64,000 bases of DNA from Echinococcus granulosus (lineage: Eukaryota; Platyhelminthes; Cestoda; Cyclophyllidea; Taeniidae), in NCBI RefSeq assembly GCF_000524195.1, contig NW_020170416.1:446250-510249 (forward strand), read 5' to 3'. The translations under genes and the position numbers were made by a program. The notes under the pieces are model-generated. The model was not told the DNA's origin. It was given only the letters and a program-made list of their open reading frames with translations, and did no database searches. This document shows positions 37,230 to 48,042 of the stretch, piece after piece (the first letter of the stretch is position 1; each line of letters opens with the position of its first letter).

Positions 37230-37505
37230 GCATCCATCCATCCATCCATCCATCCATCCATCCATCCATCCATCCATCCATCCATCCATCCATCCATCCA
37301 TCCATCCATCCATCCATCCATCCATCCATCCATCCATCCATCCATCCATCCANNNNNNNNNNNNNNNNNNNNNNNNNNNNNNNNNNNNNNNNNNNNNNNN
37401 NNNNNNNNNNNNNNNNNNNNNNNNNNNNNNNNNNNNNNNNNNNNNNNNNNNNTGTATCCATCCGTCCGCCCTGCATCCATCCATCCCGTACCCATCCGTG
37501 CATCT
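37230..37505 (+). repeat. (CATC)n microsatellite spanning an assembly gap
   Basis: A pure CATC tract runs for about 120 bases into a block of 100 N, after which degenerate units (CATCCGTCCGCC, CCCGTACCCATCC) continue to about 37505. The true array length is unknown. Confidence 0.95.
37353..37452. other. Assembly gap (100 N)
   Basis: Exactly 100 undetermined bases, the conventional placeholder for a gap of unknown size, placed inside the CATC array. Confidence 0.98.
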
Positions 37506-38143
37506 ATCCATCCGAGACACCTTAATCAACCCGTTTAATTGTTTTTTCTCCATTTATCCACTTATTCACCGTGCATCTCATTTTAGGATCCGTTTGTCCT
37601 TTATTCGACATTATCACTCTCCGATCCATCTCATCAGCAATGATGCTTTCTTTTAATCACTAATGTGGCCACATAAATTACGAAACCATCAAAGCGGCAC
37701 ACAAAAACGTTGACAAATACTGGTAAAACATTTTCGCCGTCGATTGTTAGCGCATTTTTACCTCCCGCTTAGTAGAGTGAGACTTTTCACCGAGAACAAG
37801 GAGACTCTCATCGCGAATGGTGGTTTTACTGACTAGGAGGTACGGCATTAGGAGTCAGGACCGAGTCCGTAGTTAAATGCCAAAGTAGGTTTTAAATAGG
37901 GGATAAAAATATTTCTTCCTTGAATCCGGGACAATGCCAACTAAGCATCTTGGCAACAACTATTAACTTATTCTTCTTTTCTTTTTTAACTAAATATGAC
38001 TTGAAAGCTTAAATTTAGAAAAAATATCAAAATAAGGAGATCTTGATAAACCCCTTTTGTGTCTATGGGGGGTAAACATTTTCTAGGCACAGAGATACCT
38101 CTCCCTCTCTATGCTTCATATAAGACGTCCTTTGTTTAACAAC

Positions 38144-38393
38144 TGAGTCAGAGAGGCTAATGAATGATGGAGGCGGGTGGGAAAATGATTCACTCCGTTT
38201 CTGTTAGTACTCCTTCTGTCCCCAAGTCAATGCACCAATCACAGCCCCACGCATTAGGACGCACAAGCGAGCAATCGATTGCCCCCGCCTGGCCTTGCCC
38301 AACAGCCGACCAATGAGGGTGCGAGCATGGGCTTTTCCCATTTGCTGTAGCAACCGCTGCCACTGCCAGCGCTTCACAGAAAGCACTATAAAA
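38144..38393 (+). promoter_or_regulatory. Candidate Pol II promoter, copy 1
   Basis: TGAGTCA (AP-1-type) at 38144-38150, CCAAT at 38234-38238 and 38310-38314, and TATAAAA at 38387-38393 all point rightward and are kept in the inverted copy with similar spacing. No transcript is identified. Against a promoter role, the opposite strand carries a 64-codon open frame (38204-38398) that could be a coding exon; its counterpart in copy 2 is only partly similar. Confidence 0.4.
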
Positions 38394-38579
38394 TGCAAGG
38401 CTTGTGTCCTAGCGTCCTCGGACGATAGGGCACCGTGTTCGGCTGCGGCGTCCCTCCGCTGCTGCTGCTGCCTCTACGGCAGTGGAAGAAGGAGAGATGT
38501 GGGGCTAGGAGAGCAAGGAAAAAAAGGAAATTGGCAAGCATACGAAAAGGAAAAACTGGGCGAACTCTGTGCAATAGAA

Positions 38580-38599
38580 GTGGATGCAAGGGGCACCAT
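38580..38599 (+). ncRNA. Hairpin of a possible non-coding transcript, copy 1
   Basis: GTGGATGCAAGGGGCACCAT can fold as GTGG/CCAT and TGC/GCA around a short loop. It lies about 190 bases downstream of the TATA box and just after GGGCGAACTCTGTGCAATAGAA. Copy 2 keeps a hairpin at the same place with several stem changes. An ANANNA-like motif precedes it, as in H/ACA RNAs, but no second hairpin or ACA tail is established. Speculative. Confidence 0.2.
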
Positions 38600-39289
38600 T
38601 CTGTAAATCGCTAATCACTGACAATCAGGTAATCAATCAAGCAATCGCTGTCAACCTTCTTCACTCTCAAGCATGCTTCCTCTCCATCTTTTTCAAAATT
38701 GACCCTCATGTCTCCTTGCAAGTGGCTTGAGGTGCAGCCTCGAACCACTCGTATGTCAGCTGTACGTCGCGATCTCAGTATTTGTGGCCTCTGTTAACAA
38801 TTGGATCTTCACTGGCAATGATGGAAGTGGAATGCACGCCATCCATCTCTCTTATTCATGTATGTCTCAATGTCGAATTTGACACCTTTTTTTATATGGT
38901 AATTGTCAAATAAATGATCCTTGCATCTCATCTTGTCACCTCTTTTCGGCCTTTCTTGCCCTGAACAATGGGGTGTTGATGGGGGAAATGGGGGAGGGGG
39001 GTGCCTCCCAATTCGCTACGATTATCGCAGCAGAGTTTTGAAAGACCGGGCTGTGCTCTGTAGGTTGGTGTTCCACTTCTCCACTTTTAATTTGGCTGGA
39101 AAATGGAAATTCATTTAACTTGACATGGCTGACACCTTGTCACGTGCAGTGGAAGGTGAGTCGAAGTCGGACTACAAACCGGTGACTAGATTATACTGCC
39201 TTCTTGATTGGCGAAGTCCAGTAGAGTAGGAAATCTCTACAAATTTATTTCATTCCGGAAGGATTAGAAGAAGCGAAGCCGGCTAATAT

Positions 39290-39346
39290 CCATCCATCCT
39301 GTATTCATCCATCCATCCATCCTTCCATCCATCCATTCATCCATCT
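39290..39346 (+). repeat. Short (ATCC)n tract
   Basis: Imperfect CATCCATCCATCC units of about 55 bases, between the two copies of the inverted duplication. Confidence 0.8.
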
Positions 39347-40506
39347 AGCCTGCATTTCATTCGAGTTAAAATCTAGTGGTATTTGCTGGTTCTTCTATTT
39401 TAATCTTTTTCCGTCGGTAACGTCCCATAAGCCTGCGACTAAAGTCGGATAGCAAACTTGACCAATTGCAATATCGGGGGCCATTAAAGTAGGGTCAGTA
39501 GGGCATGCCTCCGACCGGATGATCTCTCTGCGCGACTTTTTGCTATAAACGTCTGAACAAGTTGTAGGCCTCCGTTCCTCTGTCAACTACATAATCCAAG
39601 GTTATTTTCGCATTCGGTAGGGCTCCAATCGGTTTTTCAGTGTCGCAACCACAGTCTCAAGTGCTTTCCTCACACCCCTCGCCCCTCCCCCAACACTTTG
39701 TTGATCATTGCCGACGAACAAGAGATGAAAGGCAAAGGAAAAGGGCAAGTGAGGAGTACATAATTTTGGACATTTATTAATCACAAATTGTCCCATTTCA
39801 ATGCGGTCTTGTGAAGACTAACTTTTTTGTGACAAAACATGAAGGGATTAAATAAAAATTGCCTACGTGTGTGTGTGTACTTATTTCCAAGACAAAAACG
39901 CAGACAGCTGGGATAATTTCAACCGAGTGCTCAACCGCAGTGCTGCTCCTCGACGGTTGGAGTGGTGGGCTGCGTAGTTGTCAAAATTTAACCGCAAATT
40001 AAATTTTTTAACACACTTGGACCACATACTACTTGGGAGACAGACCAGACCCGAACTGAGACCAAGGCGGGACGGGGGATTAGAAGAACTAACTCAAAGC
40101 CGTTGACGTGAAAAGGGAAAGTTGTCGAGGTACGTCCACTGATTCCAACCGAGAAGTACAACAAGTTGGAGAATTAGAAACCTGAAAAATGCCCTGCTTA
40201 ATGACAGAATAACAAATGCAGACACGCACACATAAAAAAGGAGGAAAAGTACACACATTGAGACATGGATGGATGTCTGAATGGAGCGAGGGACGATGTG
40301 CATTCCGCCTCCGTTGTTGCTGCTGCGCAGATCGGGTTGGTTGAGATCGCGATATAGAACTGACATAGCATGAGACTAGACTTTGAGCCGCCACAAGATC
40401 GACAATTCGAGTCGTGAGGGTCAAATACCCACAGGATAGATGCACGAGTGATAAAGACTTCACCTGAGATTGATTGATTGATTGTCAAAGCTTATTGATT
40501 TACAGG

Positions 40507-40526
40507 GTGGAGCCAGAGGCACCCAC
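40507..40526 (-). ncRNA. Hairpin of a possible non-coding transcript, copy 2
   Basis: On the minus strand GTGGGTGCCTCTGGCTCCAC can pair GTGG/CCAC and GCC/GGC around TCT. The outer pair is G-C here and G-U in copy 1, so pairing is kept. It follows GGGCGAAATCTGTGCAATAAAA and precedes CTGTAAATC, as in copy 1. Speculative. Confidence 0.2.
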
Positions 40527-40749
40527 TTTTATTGCACAGATTTCGCCCGAAATTCCTTTTGTGTGATTTTTCTGATTCCTTTTCCAGTCACCACCTTCCA
40601 TTAGCAACAGCAAAGGCGGTATGTGTGTGTATGTGGTCCTGCCATTACCTCTGCTACTGTAGAGGCAGTAGCAGCAGCAACAGCAGGGGAACGGCGCAGC
40701 CCTGGGAGGGTGCGTACCAGTTCAAGGGATGTAGGCAACTGGAGGCTGC

Positions 40750-40995
40750 TTTTATAGTGATTTCTGTGAGAGGTTATAGCAAATGGGAAAAGTGCGTTCC
40801 TTCACCCCCATTGGTCGGCTGTGGGCTAGAAGCGATGGACGCAATCGATAGCGTACGCGTGTGCGCAGGTGCAATTCAATGCGTGCAGGTGATTGGACAG
40901 ACTAATTTTCCACGCTTGTGGACAGAAGAAGCTGTAGCAGCAGTAAAATGAATCATTTTCCCGGTCGTTTCCAGCCTGCAGTATGTTATGACTCA
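40750..40995 (-). promoter_or_regulatory. Candidate Pol II promoter, copy 2
   Basis: Read on the minus strand: TGAGTCA at 40989-40995, CCAAT at 40892-40896 and 40810-40814, and TATAAAA at 40750-40756. TGAGTCA-to-TATA spacing is 239 bases here and 243 in copy 1. The two promoters would point toward each other. Confidence 0.4.
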
Positions 40996-41989
40996 ATTTT
41001 CAAAGAGAAATAAGCCACCAACTGGCACAAAATAAGGTGTGTAGCGTTTGTGTAATGTCTAGAGACTGGTTCGCCCATTAAAAGTAGCGAGTGTGTAGCC
41101 CCTCCGTTCTCTCTAACTATAATAGATATGAATAATTTTACTCATAGTTGAATGTGGTTTGTGCATGGGTGGTAAGTGGCAAGTGTGTCTGTCCCCCCAC
41201 TTCTAGTTGAGCCACGTGTGGTGAACTAGTCCGGCGGTTCCGAAGATCCTAGTCACGACGACTGGCAGGAGACGGTGGTGGTGGTGTGATCATCCAAACA
41301 GCGTGCGATGAAGGCGTAAAATCCGTATGGACGTACAGAAGTCGTCAAGCATAATTTTTGTATATGTAAACTTCGCGAGGATGGTCGCACATCAATCAGT
41401 GACATTTCAGGTGGAAGTGTTTCTCATCCCACAGCGATCACTCCGGTGAGCGCAAATTCGTCATGCGGAGGGCTGAACGCACAACAGATCGTAAAAAAAG
41501 CTTCTCTGTGGAAAAGGTAAACACACTCACTTAAGGGCATTTGTAACCCTGTAAGTTTGTCGCGCACCGGACATAGAAGTGGCGTCGGGGGACAGGGTGG
41601 AAAAGAAAATTCATCCTTAAGCCTTCAAATTTTTTGGCCTCTCTGTCTTCCATCAGAGCTAAACAAATACCGTTTTCAATTGGACATTACATTGCTTCCC
41701 CTCTAACCCTTCCTAAGTACGCATCATCGCCCGATTGACGAGAATGCCAATACATCACAGATCAAAAAAGTCGTTTTCTCTCAGATATTACCTTTCATTG
41801 CAGACTGAGAGTGTTTCAGTTCAAGCGAGTGCAAAGTATGAAAAGACCTGCTTGTGGTTGAGATCCGAAAGGGAGCTTTTAGATGACATCTTAGCAACCT
41901 GGGTCTCAGAAAAAAATAGGCCATCTCAGTCACTTCACTGTTTTACCTTTCAAATATGAAATAAAAATAATCACGATTAATCTGATATT

Positions 41990-42440
41990 TCATTTCAAAT
42001 CGGTTTCAGTACGTTGTGATAAACTGCGTCACATATATGTGACGCATTGGCTTAGATGGTAAGAAATGAACGAAATGCATACATGTGACCCCTACAGTCA
42101 GAAAAATACTTTGTTTCTTATATGTAATACATTTATTAACATTATTAACTTCTTTTTTTCCCAACTCTGTTTCATTTTGTTGTGGTCATTTGTGTCACAT
42201 ATGTGCGACGCGTTGGCCTAGGTAGGGAAGAATCGAGGAGTTGCGTCTATGTGATCGTTACAGTCATTTGAACGGTTCACTCTCTAAACGTGACAGATGT
42301 ATTGTAATTATTAATTCTTCTATTTCCTCCAACTCTGTTTCATTTGATTGTGATTAACTGGGGCACATATGTGTGACGCGTTGATTTAAGCAGGGAGGGA
42401 TCGGAGAGTCGCATGAATGTGACACTGATGACATTAAGTG
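41990..42440 (+). repeat. ~167-bp tandem repeat, about 2.7 copies
   Basis: Three units start near 41990, 42157 and 42326. Each has a TTTCATTT block, then a CACATATATGTGACGC or CACATATGTG-type palindrome at 42030, 42196 and 42364 (spacing 166 and 168), then a TTGGCTTAG/TTGATTTAAG block, GGGAAGAATCG-like and ATGTGA-C blocks. A related palindrome, CACATACATGTGACGCC, occurs alone near 34358-34374 inside a tektin intron, so the core may be dispersed. Confidence 0.8.
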
Positions 42441-45400
42441 AACCTTCGGCATAGACCCATCCACTGAGAAAAATGAGTCCTTCAAACAGAGAGTGATGCT
42501 TTCTTGAGCCCTCATCTCTGTGAGTCGGTAAACAGCTTTTAAATTTGCAATTTCGAAGAACAAGATGTTAATTTGTTTTTTACCCCACCACCTCCCTCAC
42601 TTCGTCCAATGCCTCGTGACAATGGAGGTGTTGATGTTGATAGGACCGTGCTGTCAATCAACTAAGGTAAACAGCAATTCCTTTTTATTACCCCATTTTG
42701 TCGAATTTGCACGCGGTGATTGAGAAGAAAGTAAATAAATGAACGAATTGGAGCTGTTTTTAATGCTTACTTGATTCACTCATTTTATCCATTCATGGTT
42801 GCCAAAAACTGACTGTTGTCGCCTTTCTGGGCCCTACACCTACAAGGCGCCTTGTTAATGCAAACGATGAAAGCAAAGAACGCAAAGAATTTTTTTAAAA
42901 AAGTTGCAATTTTTGAGAGCACACAATCTTTGCAGTTGAAAAGGCACGATGTGGTTTATGTTCGTCTTTAAAACCTCAGCCTGAGAGGCAAGCGAGAAAC
43001 CCGGCTAACCTAAATGCAACAGAACAGGCGGACTGAAAAGCCGATGGAGGGGAGGTTTGGCGACACGAAGGTATTGCTGAGTAGGCAGGAGTGGAGTGCG
43101 CTTTAATGTTGCATCGATCACCTTCTCCGAATGGAGAAGTCACCACGCCTACAACGGTGAGGTCGAGTTCCTATTCCTTTGTAATGCTGCCGACAGCTTT
43201 CACTCACATCAGCTGATATTTGGTGGTCTTGCGGGGTTCAAATTAGGAAGAATTTTGTAGAGCGAAGGTCAGAGTGGGATGAGGAGTAAGGTGTAATGTG
43301 CCAAGAGGCTGAGACGAGTCAATGTATCGGGTAACATCGAGGTACCGCATAAACTTCTTCCGTTACCTGATAGCCAGATAGGTTGTTAGAGCCCACCTTC
43401 CCCTTGCCATGAAGAGAGAGGTACACGATTCCGCCGAAGGAGGGCGTTTCCGGTCTAACAACATCGTTACTTCCCCATTCTTGCCTATTTTAAATAAGGA
43501 AGAAGAGGATTCTTGAATTACCTCTTCCAATGTTTCCAACCCCTTTGCCAACAAGTGGTGAGGCGCGGAAGTACTGGCAAAGGGGTTGCATAACCCTCAA
43601 CAAAGTAAAGTTTTAACAAGTAGGGGTATGGGAAAACTACATCTAAATTCCTTACACTCCCAACCGCCCTAGGAACAGCTGATCTTCTCTTCCTTATTTA
43701 CCTGTTCAACCGGGCATTCCCACTCGCTCCCTCCACTTCGAAGGGAGGGGACTTCGAAGAAAGGGAGGGGAGAGGAGGGGGATTTTCAGTGCCGCACGTG
43801 TGCGACCTCGTTCGGACACTGCGTTGCCTCCTAGAATGTTTCATGTTTGAACTCGCTTTAAGTGGTTTCACAGCCCGACAGAAGAGGAGGTTTTTATTAG
43901 TTGACGGTGGGATCTCTACACACGCGCACATTCAATGTGAGGTAGAATAACCACCTAATTCGGACACTGACAGATGATAGGGAAAGATGTCAGGTTGACT
44001 GACGTCTTCATCAAACTTGTGTTTTTAACAACGATTCGGCTTACCACGGGGCTACCATTTCTGATAATGCATTAAAGGAAAACTAGATCACTACCTTGTG
44101 GTGATGTGGTGGAATAGATCTGACACCACGTCAAAACATTTACAGAGGATCACAAGAGAAGTTTGGTCCAGTACCACTCTGAGTGGTAGAGTTGGAGACG
44201 TATTGAAAGACCCCTCAGGGAACCCTTAAACAGCCAGTGATGCGTGATGCTAGAGGGCTTGAACACCCCTCCAGAGTAGGGAGACTTCTACATACCCCAC
44301 ATAAATGGTGATCAACTGACAATGAAAAGTAGGTCTTCTCTGTAAAATGGAGCTCCGTCCACGCTACTAGTCACCCACCCCTCCCACAGCCAGTGGCAAT
44401 AAATGCCTGGTGGTCCAAGTGAAAGAGGCAAGCGCGCCACTAAATGACGGTTTTGCTGCTAGCGTGAGGCCATTTCAACAGTGACCACACCCTGTAAACT
44501 GCTTTCCAGGACAGTGGGGCAAGCTTTGAAAATTACACTCAAATGTCCCAATGGTGATTCAACAATGCCGCCGTATTTGCCCTCTTTGTTAGGCTAGCAA
44601 AAAGATTCGTGCAGTCCTTCAGTGACGATTTGTAGCTGTGTATGTCTGTCTCTTGGTGCGCTGCTCTCCTCATTCCATCCTGTTGATTCGAAACCCATCC
44701 ACTCGCATAGACCACCAGGTGTCAGGGCGACTAATCTGGCGGGTGTGCGTTGAGGTCATAGGTGTGGAGACTTCTCATCTAATTGGTTGTATTGCAATCG
44801 AAAAAGACGCTACATGTGGTAGCAGAAGAATCTGCAGCCCAGAAGTGGTTTAGACAATCCGGTTCCGGAGATAAATCGTGGGTGATGGTGGCACTTCAGC
44901 TAACACCTCTCCCCAAAATTCCCCAGGACTCACCACCTCATTCCTGCAAAGCTATGCTTGCTTTGGATTTTTCCCTTGCTGAAGGCTAGACAGTAAATAC
45001 GAGAGCGATCGAGACAGCCAGATGATGGACATGAATACTTCTTCCTAATCTGGGGAAGTAGCCAGGACCAGGGAATCAGCTGGAAGCAGGTTCAACGCTT
45101 ATTCTTACAAGGCGGTACGTGCAAGACCTCAAGACCTGGTCGTGAGAATGGTCGCACCTTAGTTAGCATGAGAGGGGTGTAGGAAAGGGGTAGTGCTCGC
45201 CCTCCTCCCCATTCCCCTGATAATAATTTTTTAATCTCCAGGCTCAGTTGTCACATGACTGCCTACGGAGCAGAATGGCCGAATGGGGAGTGAAAGCTGT
45301 GAGATAATGGAAAGGGGGGAGGGAGGGAGATGCCCGGGGCTGTCCGGTCAATTGCCTCTGGCGGTAGAACGCCTTACTAGAATTGGACATCCCAACTACC

Positions 45401-48042
45401 TCGAGGCTTTTTAGGACGCTAATAGTGCTTCAGGCGCCTAAACCCCTTTGTGAGTTCTAAATAGACCTACCCCCGCACCCCTACGCCTCATGACGACCTC
45501 TGTGATAACTTGGACAACAACAATTGCGGTGTCCGCATACACAAAGGAAGTGCGTTGTAAGGCGATTCCATTTAGGAAAGCGTAGGGTACGGAGAGATGT
45601 TTTTGCTGCCTCCGTCTGGGAAAAAAATAAGGAGAACTGACTCATCCACCTCCCCTTCCCCTGCTCTCCAGCATACCGATGACGCACCGATGAGTCACAA
45701 ATATGGGCTATGAGGTCACAACAGCTTACCCCTATCTTTCGCCCACCCCTTCCATACATTTTCCCTCGCTGTCTGGGGCATGGTCGAGGCCGAAAAGGTA
45801 ACGGCTTCAAATAAACACATGTCCAACCTGGATATTTCATCGTTGCTTCTGGGGCCCCAACACCCACAACAGACGACATTTCTCGGGTGACTTCAAAGAG
45901 GTTTTCATCATTGATAAGGCAGAGAACAAAGGGGAGATTGTCAACAAAATAAGGCGCATGAAAATGGATGCACGACAATAATATGGGGCAGTGGATGGAC
46001 TGCAGAGACGTTGGAGAGTTGACTGGAAGCGACTAACCGTCCAACACCACTACTGAAGTCATCACTACCATTACCACGATTTAAATCCTGGAAAGGAACC
46101 TCTTCTTCCCCTTAGCTGAAACGCCAAAGTTGTGAGATCGGGTGCCGGTTGAGTATTGGCAGTGTTGAGCTCAGTGATTCAGAAGTGATCCCTGTCTGCA
46201 AGGAAGCAAGAAACTGTTCTGACGGAAAAGAGAAGCAGCACTGAAATCACCACCTCCGCATGACGCTCTTGCCCTTGGTGGAACTCCAAGCCATTCCTCA
46301 AGTCTTATCACGGTCTACCAGTGTGGAAAGGGATGGAAGGCCGCAGGCATAGATGAAAGTACAGGACACAAAGATGGCGACCAAACCTATTCGACGATCA
46401 CTTGTGAGGAAGCCAGTGCGTTGGAATTACTGTGCAGTGATAAAAAAACTCACTTTTAGAGAAGTAGATTCCTTAGAAAAGGCAAATCTGCAAATCAGGC
46501 ACGAAGAGCGAGTTTGAGTCAAAGGGAGCACGTGATTCAGGCGGTGGCGCTGGACCTCCACCACGTCGTCGCTTCGCAAGCCTCTGTCCGGCATCATTAA
46601 TTTACAGGCTGGGGGAGGGGGGATCCCTATCAAAACTTTTAGTAGTCGGCGTTTGATTCGTCATAATTATTATTTGGGCCACATTTGAAGTCCTTCCGAT
46701 TCGTCCCGGAAATTACAATTCACGATCTTCTTTGTTTCAACTCCCGATGTGGGGATCGACTGCTGTAAGTCACGATGCTTTCTGAAAACTTTGACTGAAG
46801 TCTACCAATCACTGAAATACAGGCGAGAGACTATTCCTTGCCATTACACCAAGTAACGCATCACACCAGTTTATGACAAGGTCTGCAACACTTGGGGTAC
46901 GTGGGGACAAGGTTAGACGCAGCATTCACTGCGTGATTCGACTCCAGGCCCTCCAAAACACATAAAAACAATCACCACTATTCAAAGGTAGTTGATTTTT
47001 AAATATCACGCTAGAGTAGCGTGAAATCCTACTTTTTCCTTTCGCCTGTGAGCGCGAGCTATATACCATGTGACAGACATTGGCGCAGCTGTGCATGAAA
47101 GGAAGGAGAGACGCTAATGAAATCAACCGTATTCCCGTGGTGTCAATGACCTCAAAGCAGAGGTACCATATTTGACCGCTGTCCCGCCGTCCCTTTAACC
47201 GGACGTACGAAACAGGAAAGCCTGCAGTCAGTGAAGAGACAATGGGGCTACAAATTACGGGAAAGAAAGTGCCTTAAAATCATCCTATTTCTAGCACCAA
47301 CACTCGCCACCTCCGCCCTCCACTTTAGGTTAAATACTAAAGGACCTTTCAGATCCAACAGACTGATTTGATTTGCAGCTCACTGCAGTCGTAATTGTTG
47401 AGACGAACCAACAAACAAAACTATCCAGTCGAATTCTTCATTAGCTTTGGAATGCCTGTTCGGGGGTTGGTCCACTTCCTTTCGGGTACTATGATCCCCT
47501 AGCAATGCCAAAACACTTCAGATAGCTATTGCGAAAAACAGATTTGCCTGGATTCTGTGGGCAATTCTGTCTACCACTTAGGCGTTGAGACGTGAACCAA
47601 ACATTTGTAGCAGTGGCCAATTTAAGTAGCACGGTATCGTGTTTCATTACTACAAACTGTCAATGTGGAAGGTGGCATAACCCTAGGTGACTCAATAGCA
47701 GCACACCAAGCAGATGGAAAGGTTTTCAACGAGGAAAAAGAGTTAGCTATGCAACTATCAGATCATGACATCTCTGCATGCAAATCGGCGACTCGTGGGT
47801 TGGAGGAAGCTGTGCGTAAAATTTGCGTATACATTTCTGCTTCTGCATAGCATAACCAATCGACACAAGCGACAGCGATTCCACGAGAGTTTGGAGGTAA
47901 GAGGCGCCAGAGATTAGAACCCACAAAAAGTAGCATTTGTTTAGCCTCCTCGGGGGCCTTTTAAAGTGTGCGCACAGATGCGTACGGCACAATCAACTTA
48001 ACCGATTGGCGGACGGTGGAGGAGACGACAAGAGCGAACAAG
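42441..48042. other. Long gene-poor stretch
   Basis: No supportable gene. A 165-aa minus-strand open frame at 45481-45978 has no recognisable motif and no splice context. A plus-strand open frame at 47665-47850 just upstream of the PNP exons could hold a first exon but shows no PNP feature. G-rich runs occur near 43740-43780 and 45310-45330. Confidence 0.5.
44735..44880 (+). repeat. Dispersed repeat fragment, copy 2
   Basis: Similar to about 6200-6360 on the same strand; the shared part includes a TGTATTGCAATCGAAAAAG-like block and a GTGGTTTAGACAATCC-like block. The frame is interrupted by stops (GCIAIEKDATCGSRR is the readable part). Confidence 0.4.

Larger units (their letters stand above)
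38140..38900 (+). repeat. Inverted duplication with promoter-like content, copy 1
   Basis: Aligns in order with the reverse complement of about 40240-41000. Conserved blocks, in order: TGAGTCA; GGGAAAATGATTCA; CCAATCAC; CAGCCGACCAATG; CTTTTCCCATTTGCT; TCACAGAAA then CACTATAAAA; a GCTGCTGCTGCCTCTAC-like block; GGGCGAA; TCTGTGCAATA; a hairpin; CTGTAAATC; GACAATCA; TTGACCCTCA; TCGCGATCTCA; GGAATGCAC; ATGTCTCAATGT. The loop between the copies is about 1.3 kb. The order is preserved over roughly 750 bases although identity is modest. Confidence 0.7.
40240..41000 (-). repeat. Inverted duplication with promoter-like content, copy 2
   Basis: Reverse-complement partner of 38140-38900, with the same order of blocks. 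Differences include AATAAAA in place of AATAGAA before the hairpin and an ATCA run after the GACAATCA block. A plus-strand open frame (40532-40951) crosses it but resembles the copy 1 frame only around FIVISVRG/FIVLSVKR, so coding in that direction is doubtful. Confidence 0.7.

Noticed and set aside
37033..37656. Long open frame of HPSI repeats, with WMDG repeats on the other strand
   Set aside because: Translation of the CATC microsatellite and N gap; period four is not a multiple of three, so all frames stay open.
41990..42440. CRISPR-like array
   Set aside because: Whole ~167-base units repeat rather than short repeats with unique spacers, in a eukaryotic genome.
45481..45978. 165-aa minus-strand open frame
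   Set aside because: No recognisable motif, no splice context, and G/C-rich skewed composition; not supportable as a gene.
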